DNA of 64,000 nucleotides from Rhodobacteraceae bacterium EL129 (GCA_900313005.1 ONZJ01000002.1:479001-543000), one strand, 5' to 3'. Shown: positions 39,582 through 48,672, counted from the stretch's first letter. Notes: a model not told the origin generated them from the sequence alone. Numbers and translations are program-made.

Positions 39582-40621
39582 TGCGCGGCGGCGAGGAAGT
39601 GATCTATCTGTTCGTCGGTGGTCGACCAATCCGTGACAAGGCGCATCAGCAATGGTTCAGCAGGATCGCCGGTGTCCAATGGTCCTTCGTACATCCCATA
39701 TTTCGCCCCGGCAGCCTGCAGCTTTTGATGGGTGGCACGAGGCAGCCTGGCGAAAATCAGGTTCGCCTGTGGTTCAGCGGCGAAAGTGCAATCAGGGATC
39801 GTGCGCAGGCCGTCCGCCAGACGGGTGCAGGCGGCATTGGCGGCACGGGCCGAGCTCAGCCACAGATCATTCGTGAGATAGGCCAGCATCTGGGCCGACA
39901 AATACCGGTGCTTGGAAAACAAATGCGCCCCGCGCTTGCGGCGCAGCTCAAACTCCCAGGCGTGGTCAGGGTTGAAAAACACCACTGCCTCAACCCCCAT
40001 GCAGCCATTCTTGGTGCCACCAAAGCTGACCGCGTCAATGCCCAGTGTCCATGTCATCTGCGCGGCGGTACAGTCGAGGGCCACCAGAGCATTGGCAAAG
40101 CGCGCGCCGTCCATGTGAACCGGCAATCGGTGCTGTTTGGCCACCGTGGTCAGAGCCGACAGCTCTTCCAGTGAATAGACATGACCGCGTTCCGTCACTT
40201 GGGTGATCGATACCGGCCCGCGCTGCGAGACATGCACGTCACCCGCAGTCCAGCCTTGGATGGTGTCGGACAGGGCGGAGGGGGTCATTTTGTCGCCGTC
40301 ACCCACCAGGCTCAGCTTCGAGCCGCCGGTGTAAAACTCGGGTGCATGGCCTTCGTCAGTGTGGATATGCGCCAGAGGGCTGCAAAAGATGGTCTGCCAC
40401 GGCTGCGCCAATGTAGACAGCGCCAGAACATTGGCAGCGGTGCCTGTGGCCACCAGATACACCGCAGCGCGCGGGGCCTCGAACACGGCGCGGATGCGGT
40501 CGCGGACCTCGTCCATGATCGAGTCTTCACCGTAAGAGGCCTGATAGCCCGTATTGGCATCCACCAAAGCTTGCATCACATCGGGATGGGCCGGGCCGCA
40601 ATTGTCTGATCCAAAGAACAT
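39578..40621 (-). CDS. ltaE: Low-specificity L-threonine aldolase
   Basis: A 347-residue PLP enzyme of the beta-eliminating lyase family that cleaves L-threonine and L-allo-threonine to glycine and acetaldehyde. It starts FFGSDNCGPAHPDVM, has GTAANVLAL, HIHTDEGHAPEF, LPVHMDGARFANAL and SFGGTKNGCMG with the PLP lysine. All expected residues are present. The start overlaps the YcgN stop as ATGA; order in the operon is ribF-ycgN-ltaE. Confidence 0.93.
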   Translation of the reverse strand: MFFGSDNCGPAHPDVMQALVDANTGYQASYGEDSIMDEVRDRIRAVFEAPRAAVYLVATGTAANVLALSTLAQPWQTIFCSPLAHIHTDEGHAPEFYTGGSKLSLVGDGDKMTPSALSDTIQGWTAGDVHVSQRGPVSITQVTERGHVYSLEELSALTTVAKQHRLPVHMDGARFANALVALDCTAAQMTWTLGIDAVSFGGTKNGCMGVEAVVFFNPDHAWEFELRRKRGAHLFSKHRYLSAQMLAYLTNDLWLSSARAANAACTRLADGLRTIPDCTFAAEPQANLIFARLPRATHQKLQAAGAKYGMYEGPLDTGDPAEPLLMRLVTDWSTTDEQIDHFLAAAH

Positions 40622-41091
40622 CAGGTAGGCTCCTCGATGATGTGGTCTTCCCAGTCGTTGTCGGGCACGTGGAGTTCAGGCACCGTGGCATCCTGCATGG
40701 ATACGCCTGCGCGGTGCACGCTCTCGGGATTGCCTGAGATAAGCGGGTGCCAGTCGTACAAAGGTTTGCCCATGTGCAGCAGTTTGTAAGCGCAGGTTTC
40801 TGGCATCCAATAGAGATTTTTGTCCAGGTTCTTTGGCTCCAGCACGATACACTCCGGCACAAATTGGTGACGAATGTCATATTGCGAACAGCGGCAGGTG
40901 GCATCGTCGAACATCCGGCAGGCAACGCGGGTCAGGGCAACCTCTCCGGTGTCCTCATCCTCCAACTTGTTCATACAGCATTTGCCGCAGCCATCACAGA
41001 GCGCCTCCCACTCGGTGCGGTTCATCTGTTTCAGCGACTTATGCTCCCAAAAGCGGGTTGGCAGATCTGCGGGGGCGATAGGGGTGGTCAT
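40621..41091 (-). CDS. YcgN family cysteine-cluster protein
   Basis: A 156-residue protein with an Asp-rich body and the cysteine cluster LCDGCGKCCMNKL, plus further cysteines in ACRMF, CRCSQY and VPECIVLEP. The pattern resembles zinc- or iron-chelating CxxCxxxCC proteins (YcgN/YkgJ group); the function is unknown. The ATG of MTTPIAPAD overlaps the ribF stop as ATGA, and its stop overlaps the ltaE start the same way. The open frame gives 11 more codons upstream, inside ribF. Confidence 0.87.
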   Translation of the reverse strand: MTTPIAPADLPTRFWEHKSLKQMNRTEWEALCDGCGKCCMNKLEDEDTGEVALTRVACRMFDDATCRCSQYDIRHQFVPECIVLEPKNLDKNLYWMPETCAYKLLHMGKPLYDWHPLISGNPESVHRAGVSMQDATVPELHVPDNDWEDHIIEEPT

Positions 41092-42026
41092 GCGCGGCTC
41101 AGGATGCTGCGGGCTTTGGCACAATCGGCATCCATCTGGGCGATGAAGGCCTCAAGGCTGTCAAAGGTTTCTTCGGGGCGCAGATAATCCGCGAGGGCAA
41201 CGGACAGGTCCGAGCCATACAGATCGCCTGAGAAATCAAACAGGAAGGTTTCCAGATTTGGGACCTCACCGTTGAACATCGGCCGCACGCCGAGTGATGC
41301 AGCACCTTGATACTGGCCTTTGTGGGGGCCGTTCAGCACGTCCACCATCACCGCATAGACGCCAAACTTGGGCGGATGCAGGCCTTCGATCGACATATTC
41401 GCAGTGGGGTAGCCCAATTCACGCCCCCGTTGTTCACCGCCAATCACCCGGCCTTCGATGCGGTGCCAATGGCCCAACATATCGGCAGCATCGCGGGGGC
41501 GGCCTTCTGACAGGGCTTGGCGGATGGCGGTCGAGGACACCTCGCCTTGTTGGCCTTCCAGCAGTGTGGCGATCGAGACGCCAAAGCCCAATTGCTGCCC
41601 AAAGGCTTCCAGATCAGCCGCATTGCCCGCGCGGCCCTTGCCAAAACAAAAATCGGCACCCACCACGACGTGTTTTAGCCCCAGGCCTTCGCTGATGACA
41701 TTGCGCGCAAATTCCTCAGGGGTGAGGGCCGAAAGGGCTGCATTGAAGTTCAGCTCATACAGACGCTCCACCCCCAGTTTTTCCAAACGGTGCGCACGGG
41801 CATCACGGCCCATCAGGCGAAAGGGCGGGGCGTCGGGGGCAAAAAATTCGCGCGGATGTGGTTCAAACGTCATGATGCCCAAAGGGGCTTTGATGTCTGC
41901 ACCCGCCTTGCGGGCCATATCAATCACCGCCTGATGGCCCAGATGCACGCCGTCAAAGTTACCGATGGCAACTGACGCGCCCCGGTCGGAGGGCTCAAGA
42001 AACGTATAATCTCGGATAATCCGCAT
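41088..42026 (-). CDS. ribF: Bifunctional riboflavin kinase/FAD synthetase
   Basis: A 312-residue enzyme that phosphorylates riboflavin and adenylates FMN. The N-terminal nucleotidyltransferase domain shows IGNFDGVHLGHQAVI, FEPHPREFF and VVGADFCFGKGRAG. The C-terminal kinase domain has GRVIGGEQRGRELGYPTANM with the Pro-Thr-Ala-Asn core, and LETFLFDFSGDLYG. Length and domains are typical. It is the first gene of ribF-ycgN-ltaE. Confidence 0.96.
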   Translation of the reverse strand: MRIIRDYTFLEPSDRGASVAIGNFDGVHLGHQAVIDMARKAGADIKAPLGIMTFEPHPREFFAPDAPPFRLMGRDARAHRLEKLGVERLYELNFNAALSALTPEEFARNVISEGLGLKHVVVGADFCFGKGRAGNAADLEAFGQQLGFGVSIATLLEGQQGEVSSTAIRQALSEGRPRDAADMLGHWHRIEGRVIGGEQRGRELGYPTANMSIEGLHPPKFGVYAVMVDVLNGPHKGQYQGAASLGVRPMFNGEVPNLETFLFDFSGDLYGSDLSVALADYLRPEETFDSLEAFIAQMDADCAKARSILSRA

Positions 42027-42149
42027 GAGGCTTGGGTAGCGGGGTTGCCGAGGCTGCGCAAGCTCAGGCGATCCATTTTTAAGGTGACGGGGCGCGAAAG
42101 ATGGAACAGGCTGGGCGGGTGATCCTGTGACAGATGTGGAGACCGGATA

Positions 42150-43208
42150 ATGTCATATCCCGACTGGACCGAAGTACGCGGCAGCATGTGGGCTGCTGAA
42201 CTTGATTTTCCGATGATAGATGGCGAGACCCCCACCTTTATGGGCCAGCCCCACGCCAGGACCAAGGCTGATCTGGAAGGGGCCGATGTGGTGATCATCG
42301 GCAGCCCTTATGTGTCCAGTTCATCCGATGAATGGGCCGGGGTCAGCAAAGCCGATTGGTTGGCCGCGCCTCAACGGGTGCGTCAGCAATCTATTCGCTA
42401 CAAATCAGGCTATGTGCAGGATTTTCGGTTGAACGTCTTTGATCATCTGAAAATGGTCGATTACGGCGATGCGGACATCCCGCCCGAGGCGAATGTTGGC
42501 AAGCTGGACCCCGAGCTGATCCTGCAAGCACAGGCCGCGGTCGAAGCCAAGGTCAACGACGCGCTGGATGTGAGGGCCTTGCCGGTGGTGATCGGTCAAA
42601 ACTCGCCCTGTAGCTCCTACGCCATTGCCAAATGTGTGGCGGAACATACCGATGGCGATGTGGGGATTGTCAGCCTTGATACCCATTGGGACATCTTTCG
42701 CGAATGCCCGCAAACCAATGATCCGCGTATCGCGGGAGGATTTTGCTGGCTCTATAAGACCATGGAGTTTCACGACAATATCCACGCCCGCAATCTGGTT
42801 GAGATTGGCCCACGCGGAATGCTGGAAGCCTCGGACGTGGTCGAGGAAGTGATCGAGCGCGGGGCGCTGTTCTACTCTGGCTGGGATGTGCAGCGCCAAG
42901 GGATCGAGGCGGTCTGCAAAGGGCTGGACCATGCCTATAACGGGACCAAGGCGGTCTACGGTCATTTCGATATGGACGTGCTTGGCGGGGCAGGGCCAGC
43001 GCCCGGTGACATTCTGGGCGAATTGGCCGAACCAATCGGGATGAGCGATTATGAGTGCATCCGCATCGCGCATGAGCTGGGATTGCGTGGGTGTGATGGG
43101 TTCTCGTTTATCTGTATCCCGCCCGGATCACCAGTGATGTACCGGGTGATTGTATACATCATCATGTACCTGCTGGCTGGCAAGTGCATTCGGCAGGGGG
43201 CGCAGTAA
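42150..43208 (+). CDS. Arginase/agmatinase-fold ureohydrolase with an altered metal motif
   Basis: A 352-residue protein. The second and third manganese motifs of the ureohydrolase family are clear: SLDTHWDIF (Asp177, His179, Asp181) and HFDMDVLGG (Asp274, Asp276). The first motif, usually GGDHS, reads GQNSP at 149-153, so the usual metal-binding His is replaced. The hydrophobic C-terminus (YRVIVYIIMYLLAG) is also unusual for this soluble family. The fold therefore suggests hydrolysis of a guanidino compound, but activity and substrate are uncertain. It stands alone between divergent ribF and the convergent usp operon. Confidence 0.75.
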   Translation: MSYPDWTEVRGSMWAAELDFPMIDGETPTFMGQPHARTKADLEGADVVIIGSPYVSSSSDEWAGVSKADWLAAPQRVRQQSIRYKSGYVQDFRLNVFDHLKMVDYGDADIPPEANVGKLDPELILQAQAAVEAKVNDALDVRALPVVIGQNSPCSSYAIAKCVAEHTDGDVGIVSLDTHWDIFRECPQTNDPRIAGGFCWLYKTMEFHDNIHARNLVEIGPRGMLEASDVVEEVIERGALFYSGWDVQRQGIEAVCKGLDHAYNGTKAVYGHFDMDVLGGAGPAPGDILGELAEPIGMSDYECIRIAHELGLRGCDGFSFICIPPGSPVMYRVIVYIIMYLLAGKCIRQGAQ

Positions 43209-43360
43209 GCGCGACTCCGTGCAAGCGGGCAAGGATGCGGGCGGAATGCGGACAATGCGGACATACGACAATCGCAGACGAATGGCTGCTCTTGGGGATT
43301 CTGCTCTACCAAACATTTCAGAAAAGCGCGGGACCACGCATTTTCCGAACACATTCCGTC

Positions 43361-43385
43361 AAAAAAATGGCAGCCAGTGGCTGCC
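43361..43385 (-). terminator. Rho-independent terminator of the TRAP/usp operon
   Basis: On the minus strand GGCAGCC and GGCTGCC form a perfect 7-bp stem with a 3-base loop, followed by ATTTTTTT. It lies 26 bp downstream of the usp stop, in the right orientation to end that operon. Confidence 0.88.
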
Positions 43386-43410
43386 AAGAGTTGAACAGGG
43401 AGGTGGATTC

Positions 43411-43899
43411 TTATGTTACATTCGGCACGATCATGGTTGGCACTGAAGAACGACGAAGCACTCGTTTTGCGACTGTGCCGATAAAAGTGTGACCGGTACC
43501 GTGCTCGTGGGTGCCCATCACAATTAATTGGCAGTTAAGCTCTGATGCGCGCTGCAGGATTACTTCGGCCGGATGCCCATCAACCAACTCAACCGACCTG
43601 ACAGCCGCATAAGCTTCTTTCTCATCTGCTGGTAGCGAATTCAGAAACTCCTGCTGATTTTCCTTAAGCATCTGTTTCACAGATTCATGCCGGTCGCCTA
43701 TGGCTTTCTTGCGGGCTTCATCGTCTTGCAGAAACATTTTGAGCGTGACAATTGCGTCTTGCGACAGCGGTTCGGTTACATGCAAGACATGCACCTTGGC
43801 GCCGTGCGCGCGCGACATGGACAGGGCATGGCGCAACGCGTTGTCAGAGTTCTGTGACATGTCTGTTGCGAACAGAATGTCTTTGACTTCAGGTAGCAT
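43411..43899 (-). CDS. Universal stress protein (UspA family), TRAP-associated
   Basis: A 162-residue UspA-fold protein: DILFATDMSQNSDNAL at the N-terminus and the ATP-binding loop MGTHEHGTGHTFIGTVAKRVL near the C-terminus (G-x2-G-x9-G type). It is the last gene of the TRAP operon, 25 bp after dctM. In the ectoine TRAP system TeaABC of Halomonas, a UspA-type protein (TeaD) regulates uptake, so a similar role is likely here. Confidence 0.9.
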   Translation of the reverse strand: MLPEVKDILFATDMSQNSDNALRHALSMSRAHGAKVHVLHVTEPLSQDAIVTLKMFLQDDEARKKAIGDRHESVKQMLKENQQEFLNSLPADEKEAYAAVRSVELVDGHPAEVILQRASELNCQLIVMGTHEHGTGHTFIGTVAKRVLRRSSVPTMIVPNVT

Positions 43900-43924
43900 T
43901 AGAAAATCCTTTCTGTTCCGACGG

Positions 43925-45265
43925 TCAGTAGCCCATCACGCGTGGTAGCCACAGCGCAATTTGCGGGAAGAACGCGATGATGAAAATCGCGACCGTATTG
44001 ATGAATGCGAAAGGCAAGGCTGCCACTGAAATTCGCTCAATCGAGATGTTTGATATGCCCGATGCGATAAACAGATTCTCACCCAAAGGAGGGGTCTGGA
44101 AGCCGATACCCAGCGTACAGACCATAACCACACCAAAGTGGATCGGATCAATGCCCATTTGATAGGCAACAGGCAGCATCACCGGCACCAGGATAAGGAT
44201 GGTTGCCAGTGTCTCCATGAACATACCAACAAACAGCAGGAAGAAAATCACCAAGGTCCAGATGATATAGATGTTATCAGTGATTGACAGCATCCCATCA
44301 GCAATCACCGCCGGGATCTGATTTTCAACCAGAAGACGGCCAAACACCGTGGCTGTAAACATGATAAGAAGAACACGACCAGTAAGCCAAGTTGTGGTCT
44401 CAAGGGCAGTGAACAGTTTTTCCCAAGACAGTTCGCGGTAGATGAATGCCCCTACGATGAGGGTGTAGAAGATCGCCACGATGGCTGCTTCGGTCGGAGT
44501 GAAGAACCCCGAGTAGATGCCGCCGAGGATCACGACGGGAGCCATCAGCGCCCAGAATCCTCGGTACAGTTCGCACCAGATCATACGCGCTGACCAACCT
44601 TCTGAAGAGCCTTTGTAGCCCTTTTTCTTGGCCAAGATGTAATTCATGGTTAACAAGCTGCCGGCGATCAGGAAGGCGGGCATAAATCCAGCGATAAATA
44701 GTTTGGGAATTGAAACCGTCTGGAATTGTCCATGTTCAGCGACAGCTTCGGGTGGAGCAGGCATACCAAGTGCTGCGATGCCGAAGATGATCAACGGGAT
44801 AGAAGGCGGGATCACGATGCCCAACCCACCCGATGAGGCTGTGATCGCTGAAGAATAGCTTTTGCTATATCCACGGTCGATCATAGCCGGGATCATCAAC
44901 ATCCCGACGGCCGCTGTCGTTGCTGGGCCAGATCCCGAGATCGCACCAAAGAACAGGCAGGCGAAAACTGTGGCAGCAGACATACCACCGGTAAACGGCC
45001 CGGCAAAGCTTTCTGCAACATTGATAAGCCTTCGCGATAAACCCGCCGCTTCCATTAAGGCCCCTGCCAGAATGAAGGCAGGTAGGGCCATCAATGGGAA
45101 TGAACCCACAGACGTGAACGCGATTTGCACGAATTTGATTGGATTTTCATCCAAGTAAAGGAAGGTGATCAGCGTGGAGACCCCCAGCGCGACTGTAATC
45201 GGAGCTCCGATAAACAGCAGCAGCAGGAAGCCGCCAAAAAGGATGAGTACAATTTCGGAGCCCAT
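43925..45265 (-). CDS. dctM: TRAP transporter large permease (DctM)
   Basis: A 446-residue, highly hydrophobic inner-membrane protein with about 12 membrane segments. It begins with the FLLLLFIGAPITVALG pattern, and contains ALPAFILAGALMEAAGLSRRL, GAISGSGPATTAAVG and VIPPSIPLIIFG, which are conserved in DctM. It is the sodium-driven transport subunit. It overlaps dctQ by one base (TGATG), so the two are coupled. Confidence 0.95.
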   Translation of the reverse strand: MGSEIVLILFGGFLLLLFIGAPITVALGVSTLITFLYLDENPIKFVQIAFTSVGSFPLMALPAFILAGALMEAAGLSRRLINVAESFAGPFTGGMSAATVFACLFFGAISGSGPATTAAVGMLMIPAMIDRGYSKSYSSAITASSGGLGIVIPPSIPLIIFGIAALGMPAPPEAVAEHGQFQTVSIPKLFIAGFMPAFLIAGSLLTMNYILAKKKGYKGSSEGWSARMIWCELYRGFWALMAPVVILGGIYSGFFTPTEAAIVAIFYTLIVGAFIYRELSWEKLFTALETTTWLTGRVLLIMFTATVFGRLLVENQIPAVIADGMLSITDNIYIIWTLVIFFLLFVGMFMETLATILILVPVMLPVAYQMGIDPIHFGVVMVCTLGIGFQTPPLGENLFIASGISNISIERISVAALPFAFINTVAIFIIAFFPQIALWLPRVMGY

Positions 45266-45840
45266 CAGTTCTTCTCCTGCTCTTGAGTGATTGTGTCTAT
45301 ATCGATTTCGGTCGCTCCTGTTTCAGCACGCACCTCGTCGAGGTCGATGGCGTCAGGGTCACGTAAATCTTCGTTCAGGATGATCTTCTTGTAGTTCACC
45401 TGAAGGATGCGGATGGTCATCAGCGTAAAGGCGATCGGCAACACGATGTAGACCCAGCTGAGATGGAAACCCATCGTCTGCGAAGATTGGAACTTGTTCA
45501 TCTTGTTGAAAATGAAATCAATTGCCAGGTAGATAAAGTAGACATTGAAAAACAGCCAGAAGAGGTCAGCAAAGGCTTCAATATATCTAATTGCCCGCGG
45601 CGGCAGAAACTTGAACTGGAAGGTGACCCGATTATGGGCATTCATCTTGGCGGCATAGCTGGCACCAAAGAACACGAACCACACGAACATATAGACCGAC
45701 GCTTCTTCAACCCACGAGAAAGAGAAGTTGAAAAGAGTTCGCACGATCACTTGCAGGAACAAAAGGCACACAAATACCGCCAAAAGAGTGCGGCAAATGT
45801 AGCTTTCTATGTTGTTGAGTATTCCCCAAAATTTTGTCAT
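45265..45840 (-). CDS. dctQ: TRAP transporter small permease (DctQ)
   Basis: A 191-residue membrane protein with four predicted helices. FLQVIVRTLFNFSFSWVEEASVYMFVWFVFFG is the usual DctQ core, in which the second helix has the Trp-x-Glu-Glu pattern. The C-terminus is acidic and polar (about 30 residues). The ATG of MTKFWGILN follows GAGGGGCT; the longer open frame is not supported. It follows dctP after 63 bp with a stem-loop between. Confidence 0.9.
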   Translation of the reverse strand: MTKFWGILNNIESYICRTLLAVFVCLLFLQVIVRTLFNFSFSWVEEASVYMFVWFVFFGASYAAKMNAHNRVTFQFKFLPPRAIRYIEAFADLFWLFFNVYFIYLAIDFIFNKMNKFQSSQTMGFHLSWVYIVLPIAFTLMTIRILQVNYKKIILNEDLRDPDAIDLDEVRAETGATEIDIDTITQEQEKN

Positions 45841-45860
45841 TAGCCCCTCGCTGTTTTTGT

Positions 45861-45884
45861 AGAGAGCGCCCAAAAGCGCTCTCT
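45861..45884 (-). promoter_or_regulatory. Intercistronic stem-loop between dctP and dctQ
   Basis: AGAGAGCGC (45861-45869) and GCGCTCTCT (45876-45884) are perfect 9-bp arms around a 6-base loop. There is no T run on the minus strand, so it is better seen as an mRNA-stabilising or partial attenuation hairpin that raises the level of dctP message over the permease genes. Confidence 0.6.
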
Positions 45885-45903
45885 GTTGATTTGTAAGGGT
45901 AGC

Positions 45904-46920
45904 TTATTCCGAAACCGGATCACGCCCAATTGCAGCCAGAACAGCATTGAGCTTTTCAATGCCACCGATGCTTTCGTAGAACTTTGGCCAAACGGCTGCA
46001 GTTGCCAGATCGATGAACTCTTGCTCGTTGTTCTCTGGGTCAGAAATTTCCATACCCTGGTCGATCAGGATCTGTTTGATTTCAGCTTCTTTCTCGCGCA
46101 GGAATGTGGCGGACGCTTGTGTCGCCGCTTTGCCCGCTTCCAGAACGATGTTCTGATCTTCTTCTGACAGGCCTTGGAAAACCTGCTCGGAAATGATCAG
46201 AGGTTCGATTGAAAAGATGTAACGGATGTTTGTTACATACTTCTGCACTTCGTAGAACTTCATTGCGTTGATGGTGGTGTAGGGGTTGTCCTGCCCATCC
46301 ACAACTTTGGTTTGAAGGCCTGCGAAGGTTTCTGACCAAGCCATTGGTGTTGGGCTGATGCCCCATGACTTATAGGTGTCGATCATGATCTCGTTCTTTG
46401 GAACGCGAATCACCAATCCTTCGAGGTCAGCTACGGATTTGACTGGCTTTTTTGAGTTTGTCAGAACCCGGAACCCTGTGTAGGTCCAGGCGATAATGCG
46501 AACACCAGCGTCATTGATGGTGTTTTCTGTCAGTTCCTGACCAATTGGGCCCTGTGTCAGCGTTTCAGCATCTTCCAGGCTCAGGATCACATAAGGCAGT
46601 GTGAACACACCCACTGTTGGTGAAAATGGTGTGATGTTGTTGATCGCGAGCAAGGACATGTCCAATGTGCCGATCGCGGCTTCATTGACTGTGTCTTGCT
46701 CAGAACCCAGCTGACCATTCAGGAACAGTGTGGCTGTGTGCTTGCCGCCAGAAAGTTCTTCAAGCGCTTTAACAAAGCCCAATCCGGTGGCTTCCTGGCT
46801 GGAACCACCACTGTCACCGACAGCGATTTTGAAGTTCTTGGCGATTGCAGGCGTTGCAAGCGTCAGTGCTGCAACAGAGGCCGCTGCAACTGCTGTTGAT
46901 AGCGTTTTGAACATTTTCAT
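45904..46920 (-). CDS. dctP: TRAP transporter substrate-binding protein (DctP family)
   Basis: A 338-residue periplasmic binding protein. The signal peptide ends near ATPAIA-KNF (about residue 27). The mature protein has the DctP/SBP_bac_7 features ELSGGKHTATLFLNGQLGSEQDTV, the middle WTYTGFRVLTNSKKPVKSVADLEGL with the ligand-contacting Arg of LVIRVPK, and GQDNPYTTINAMKFYEVQKYV. The conserved Arg implies a carboxylate-bearing ligand. The substrate cannot be named from sequence. First gene of the operon. Confidence 0.93.
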   Translation of the reverse strand: MKMFKTLSTAVAAASVAALTLATPAIAKNFKIAVGDSGGSSQEATGLGFVKALEELSGGKHTATLFLNGQLGSEQDTVNEAAIGTLDMSLLAINNITPFSPTVGVFTLPYVILSLEDAETLTQGPIGQELTENTINDAGVRIIAWTYTGFRVLTNSKKPVKSVADLEGLVIRVPKNEIMIDTYKSWGISPTPMAWSETFAGLQTKVVDGQDNPYTTINAMKFYEVQKYVTNIRYIFSIEPLIISEQVFQGLSEEDQNIVLEAGKAATQASATFLREKEAEIKQILIDQGMEISDPENNEQEFIDLATAAVWPKFYESIGGIEKLNAVLAAIGRDPVSE

Positions 46921-47076
46921 GAAGTGAATCTCCCTTTGTGTTTCACAACCTTAGCAGAAATGAACCGGCAAACGTCAACCGCGAGTGTCGGCCATTGCGC
47001 GGGTTATAGTGTTTCTAGTGCGTGCGGTTAATACAAAGTTATTGACGTAAGCGTTGATAAATATGAAACATTAAAA

Positions 47077-48021
47077 ATGGCAAAGAAACTGGCAATCAAC
47101 CGGATCACGGATGTCGACATTCGGCTGCTCGACATTTATAAAACCGTCGTCGCCTGCGGAGGCTTTACCGCAGCGGAATTCGAGCTAAATATAGGCCGAT
47201 CCACAATCAGCAAGCATATTTCAGATCTGGAAACACGCGTTGGTCTCAAGCTGTGTCACAGGGGTCCAGCAGGGTTTTCGGTAACATCCGACGGCGAGCA
47301 CGTATTACGGGCTGCCGAAGATTTGTTTCTGGCGATTGATCGGTTTCAAGAACAACTGGACGAAGCGCATTCTGATTTGACAGGCAAGCTTAAATTAGCC
47401 TGTTTGGATCATTCATCGACCAATAGGTCAGCAAATGTTGCCGATGCGATTCGGGAATTTCGCGATATCGCACCGGGTGTGACGTTGGATGTGTCGATGG
47501 AGCCGCCCAACGTTATTGAAGAGGGGGTGATCAACGGCAAATTCAATATCGGAATTGTACCGCTGCATCGGCAATCGCCAATGTTGACCTATTATGATCT
47601 TTATACCGAAGATATGCGTCTCTACTGCGGACGACATCACCAACTATTCACTGCAGAAGATACAGTACTGCAACCGGCCGAACTGAGTAACTACTCGTAT
47701 GTAGGCCTAAGTTTTAATTCACCGAACATGGATGTTCACAAAAATCTTAAACTACGGAAATCTGCCTTCGTTCAAAATGAAGAGGCTCTTGCTTTGCTTA
47801 TTCTCTCTGGAAGGTATCTTGGTTTTCTGCCGACACACACAGCCGAGCCATTTGTGGTTAAAAGCCTCATGCGCGAGATCAAAAACGACAAGGCGAATTA
47901 TACTCCTACTATGTCTGCAATTGTACGAAAGAGTGCTTCGTCAGGTCGCAGGCTGAGCGCCTTCTTGAATTGCCTGATAAAAGCACACCCAGAGAACTCT
48001 GCCGGAATGCCAATTGCTTAG
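47077..48021 (+). CDS. LysR family transcriptional regulator (adjacent to the TRAP operon)
   Basis: A 314-residue LysR-type protein. The winged helix-turn-helix is at about residues 13-75 (YKTVVACGGFTAAEFELNIGRSTISKHISDLETRVG), followed by an effector-binding domain. Its shape is typical, though the base and codon use is more AT-rich than neighbours (many Asn, Lys and Ile codons). It is divergent from dctP with 156 bp between, an arrangement that suggests it controls the transporter. The first residues (MAKKLAINRITDVD) form a short extension before the usual LysR start. Confidence 0.92.
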   Translation: MAKKLAINRITDVDIRLLDIYKTVVACGGFTAAEFELNIGRSTISKHISDLETRVGLKLCHRGPAGFSVTSDGEHVLRAAEDLFLAIDRFQEQLDEAHSDLTGKLKLACLDHSSTNRSANVADAIREFRDIAPGVTLDVSMEPPNVIEEGVINGKFNIGIVPLHRQSPMLTYYDLYTEDMRLYCGRHHQLFTAEDTVLQPAELSNYSYVGLSFNSPNMDVHKNLKLRKSAFVQNEEALALLILSGRYLGFLPTHTAEPFVVKSLMREIKNDKANYTPTMSAIVRKSASSGRRLSAFLNCLIKAHPENSAGMPIA

Positions 48022-48125
48022 GTGTTTTTCTGAATTGGAGAAATTTCCATAGGAAAAGCGGTCGTTCGCGAGACGCACAGCATTAGGTAAAATGGGCTCA
48101 AAGCCGCCTTTGCGCGCTCCCTGCC

Positions 48126-48569
48126 TCAGTCGAACTTGCCCGACGGCGCCAGAACGGTCGCTTCGCCAATCAGAACTTTCTTGCCATTCACCAGACAGCG
48201 GCAATCCAGTTGCACGCGGCGTTTGCCGTGGTCGATGCCGATCACCTCAACCTCGGCGCGCACCAGATCGCCGGGGCGCACAGGGGCGAGAAACTTCAGC
48301 GTCTGGCCCATGTAAACCGTGCCATGCCCGGGCAATTGTTCGCCAATCACCGCTGACACCAGACCTGCGGTCAGCATCCCATGCGCAATGCGGCCCTCAA
48401 AAATGGTGTCCTGCGCGTAGTCATCATCCATGTGCACCGGGTTGTGATCGGTGGACACTTCGGCGAACATCTTGATGTCTTCGTCGGTCACGACCTTCTG
48501 GACGTAACGGGTCATACCCATCTCAATCTCTTCGATGGTGATGGTTCCGCGTGGCAGATTATCCAACAT
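48126..48569 (-). CDS. MaoC-like (R)-specific enoyl-CoA hydratase family protein
   Basis: A 147-residue hot-dog-fold protein. VSTDHNPVHMDDDYAQ is the hydratase-2 motif with the catalytic Asp and His, followed by IAHGMLTAGLVSAVIGEQLPGHGT. These enzymes hydrate trans-2-enoyl-CoA to the (R)-3-hydroxy form, feeding polyhydroxyalkanoate or beta-oxidation. The ATG at 48569 has a strong GGAGGG sequence; the open frame has ten more codons. Confidence 0.9.
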   Translation of the reverse strand: MLDNLPRGTITIEEIEMGMTRYVQKVVTDEDIKMFAEVSTDHNPVHMDDDYAQDTIFEGRIAHGMLTAGLVSAVIGEQLPGHGTVYMGQTLKFLAPVRPGDLVRAEVEVIGIDHGKRRVQLDCRCLVNGKKVLIGEATVLAPSGKFD

Positions 48570-48672
48570 TCGACCCTCCAGGTTTTTCTGAATGAGCAAT
48601 AATCAGACGACTATCAGCTCAAGCTTGCAACTTTATTACTTTGCAGGCGCAGAAAATCAAGGGGGAAAATCG

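Noticed and set aside
47024-47039. TTAA-TACAAAG-TTAT near-match to a CtrA box upstream of the TRAP-linked LysR gene
   Set aside because: The second half-site is TTAT rather than TTAA, and such near-matches are expected by chance in AT-richer promoter DNA.
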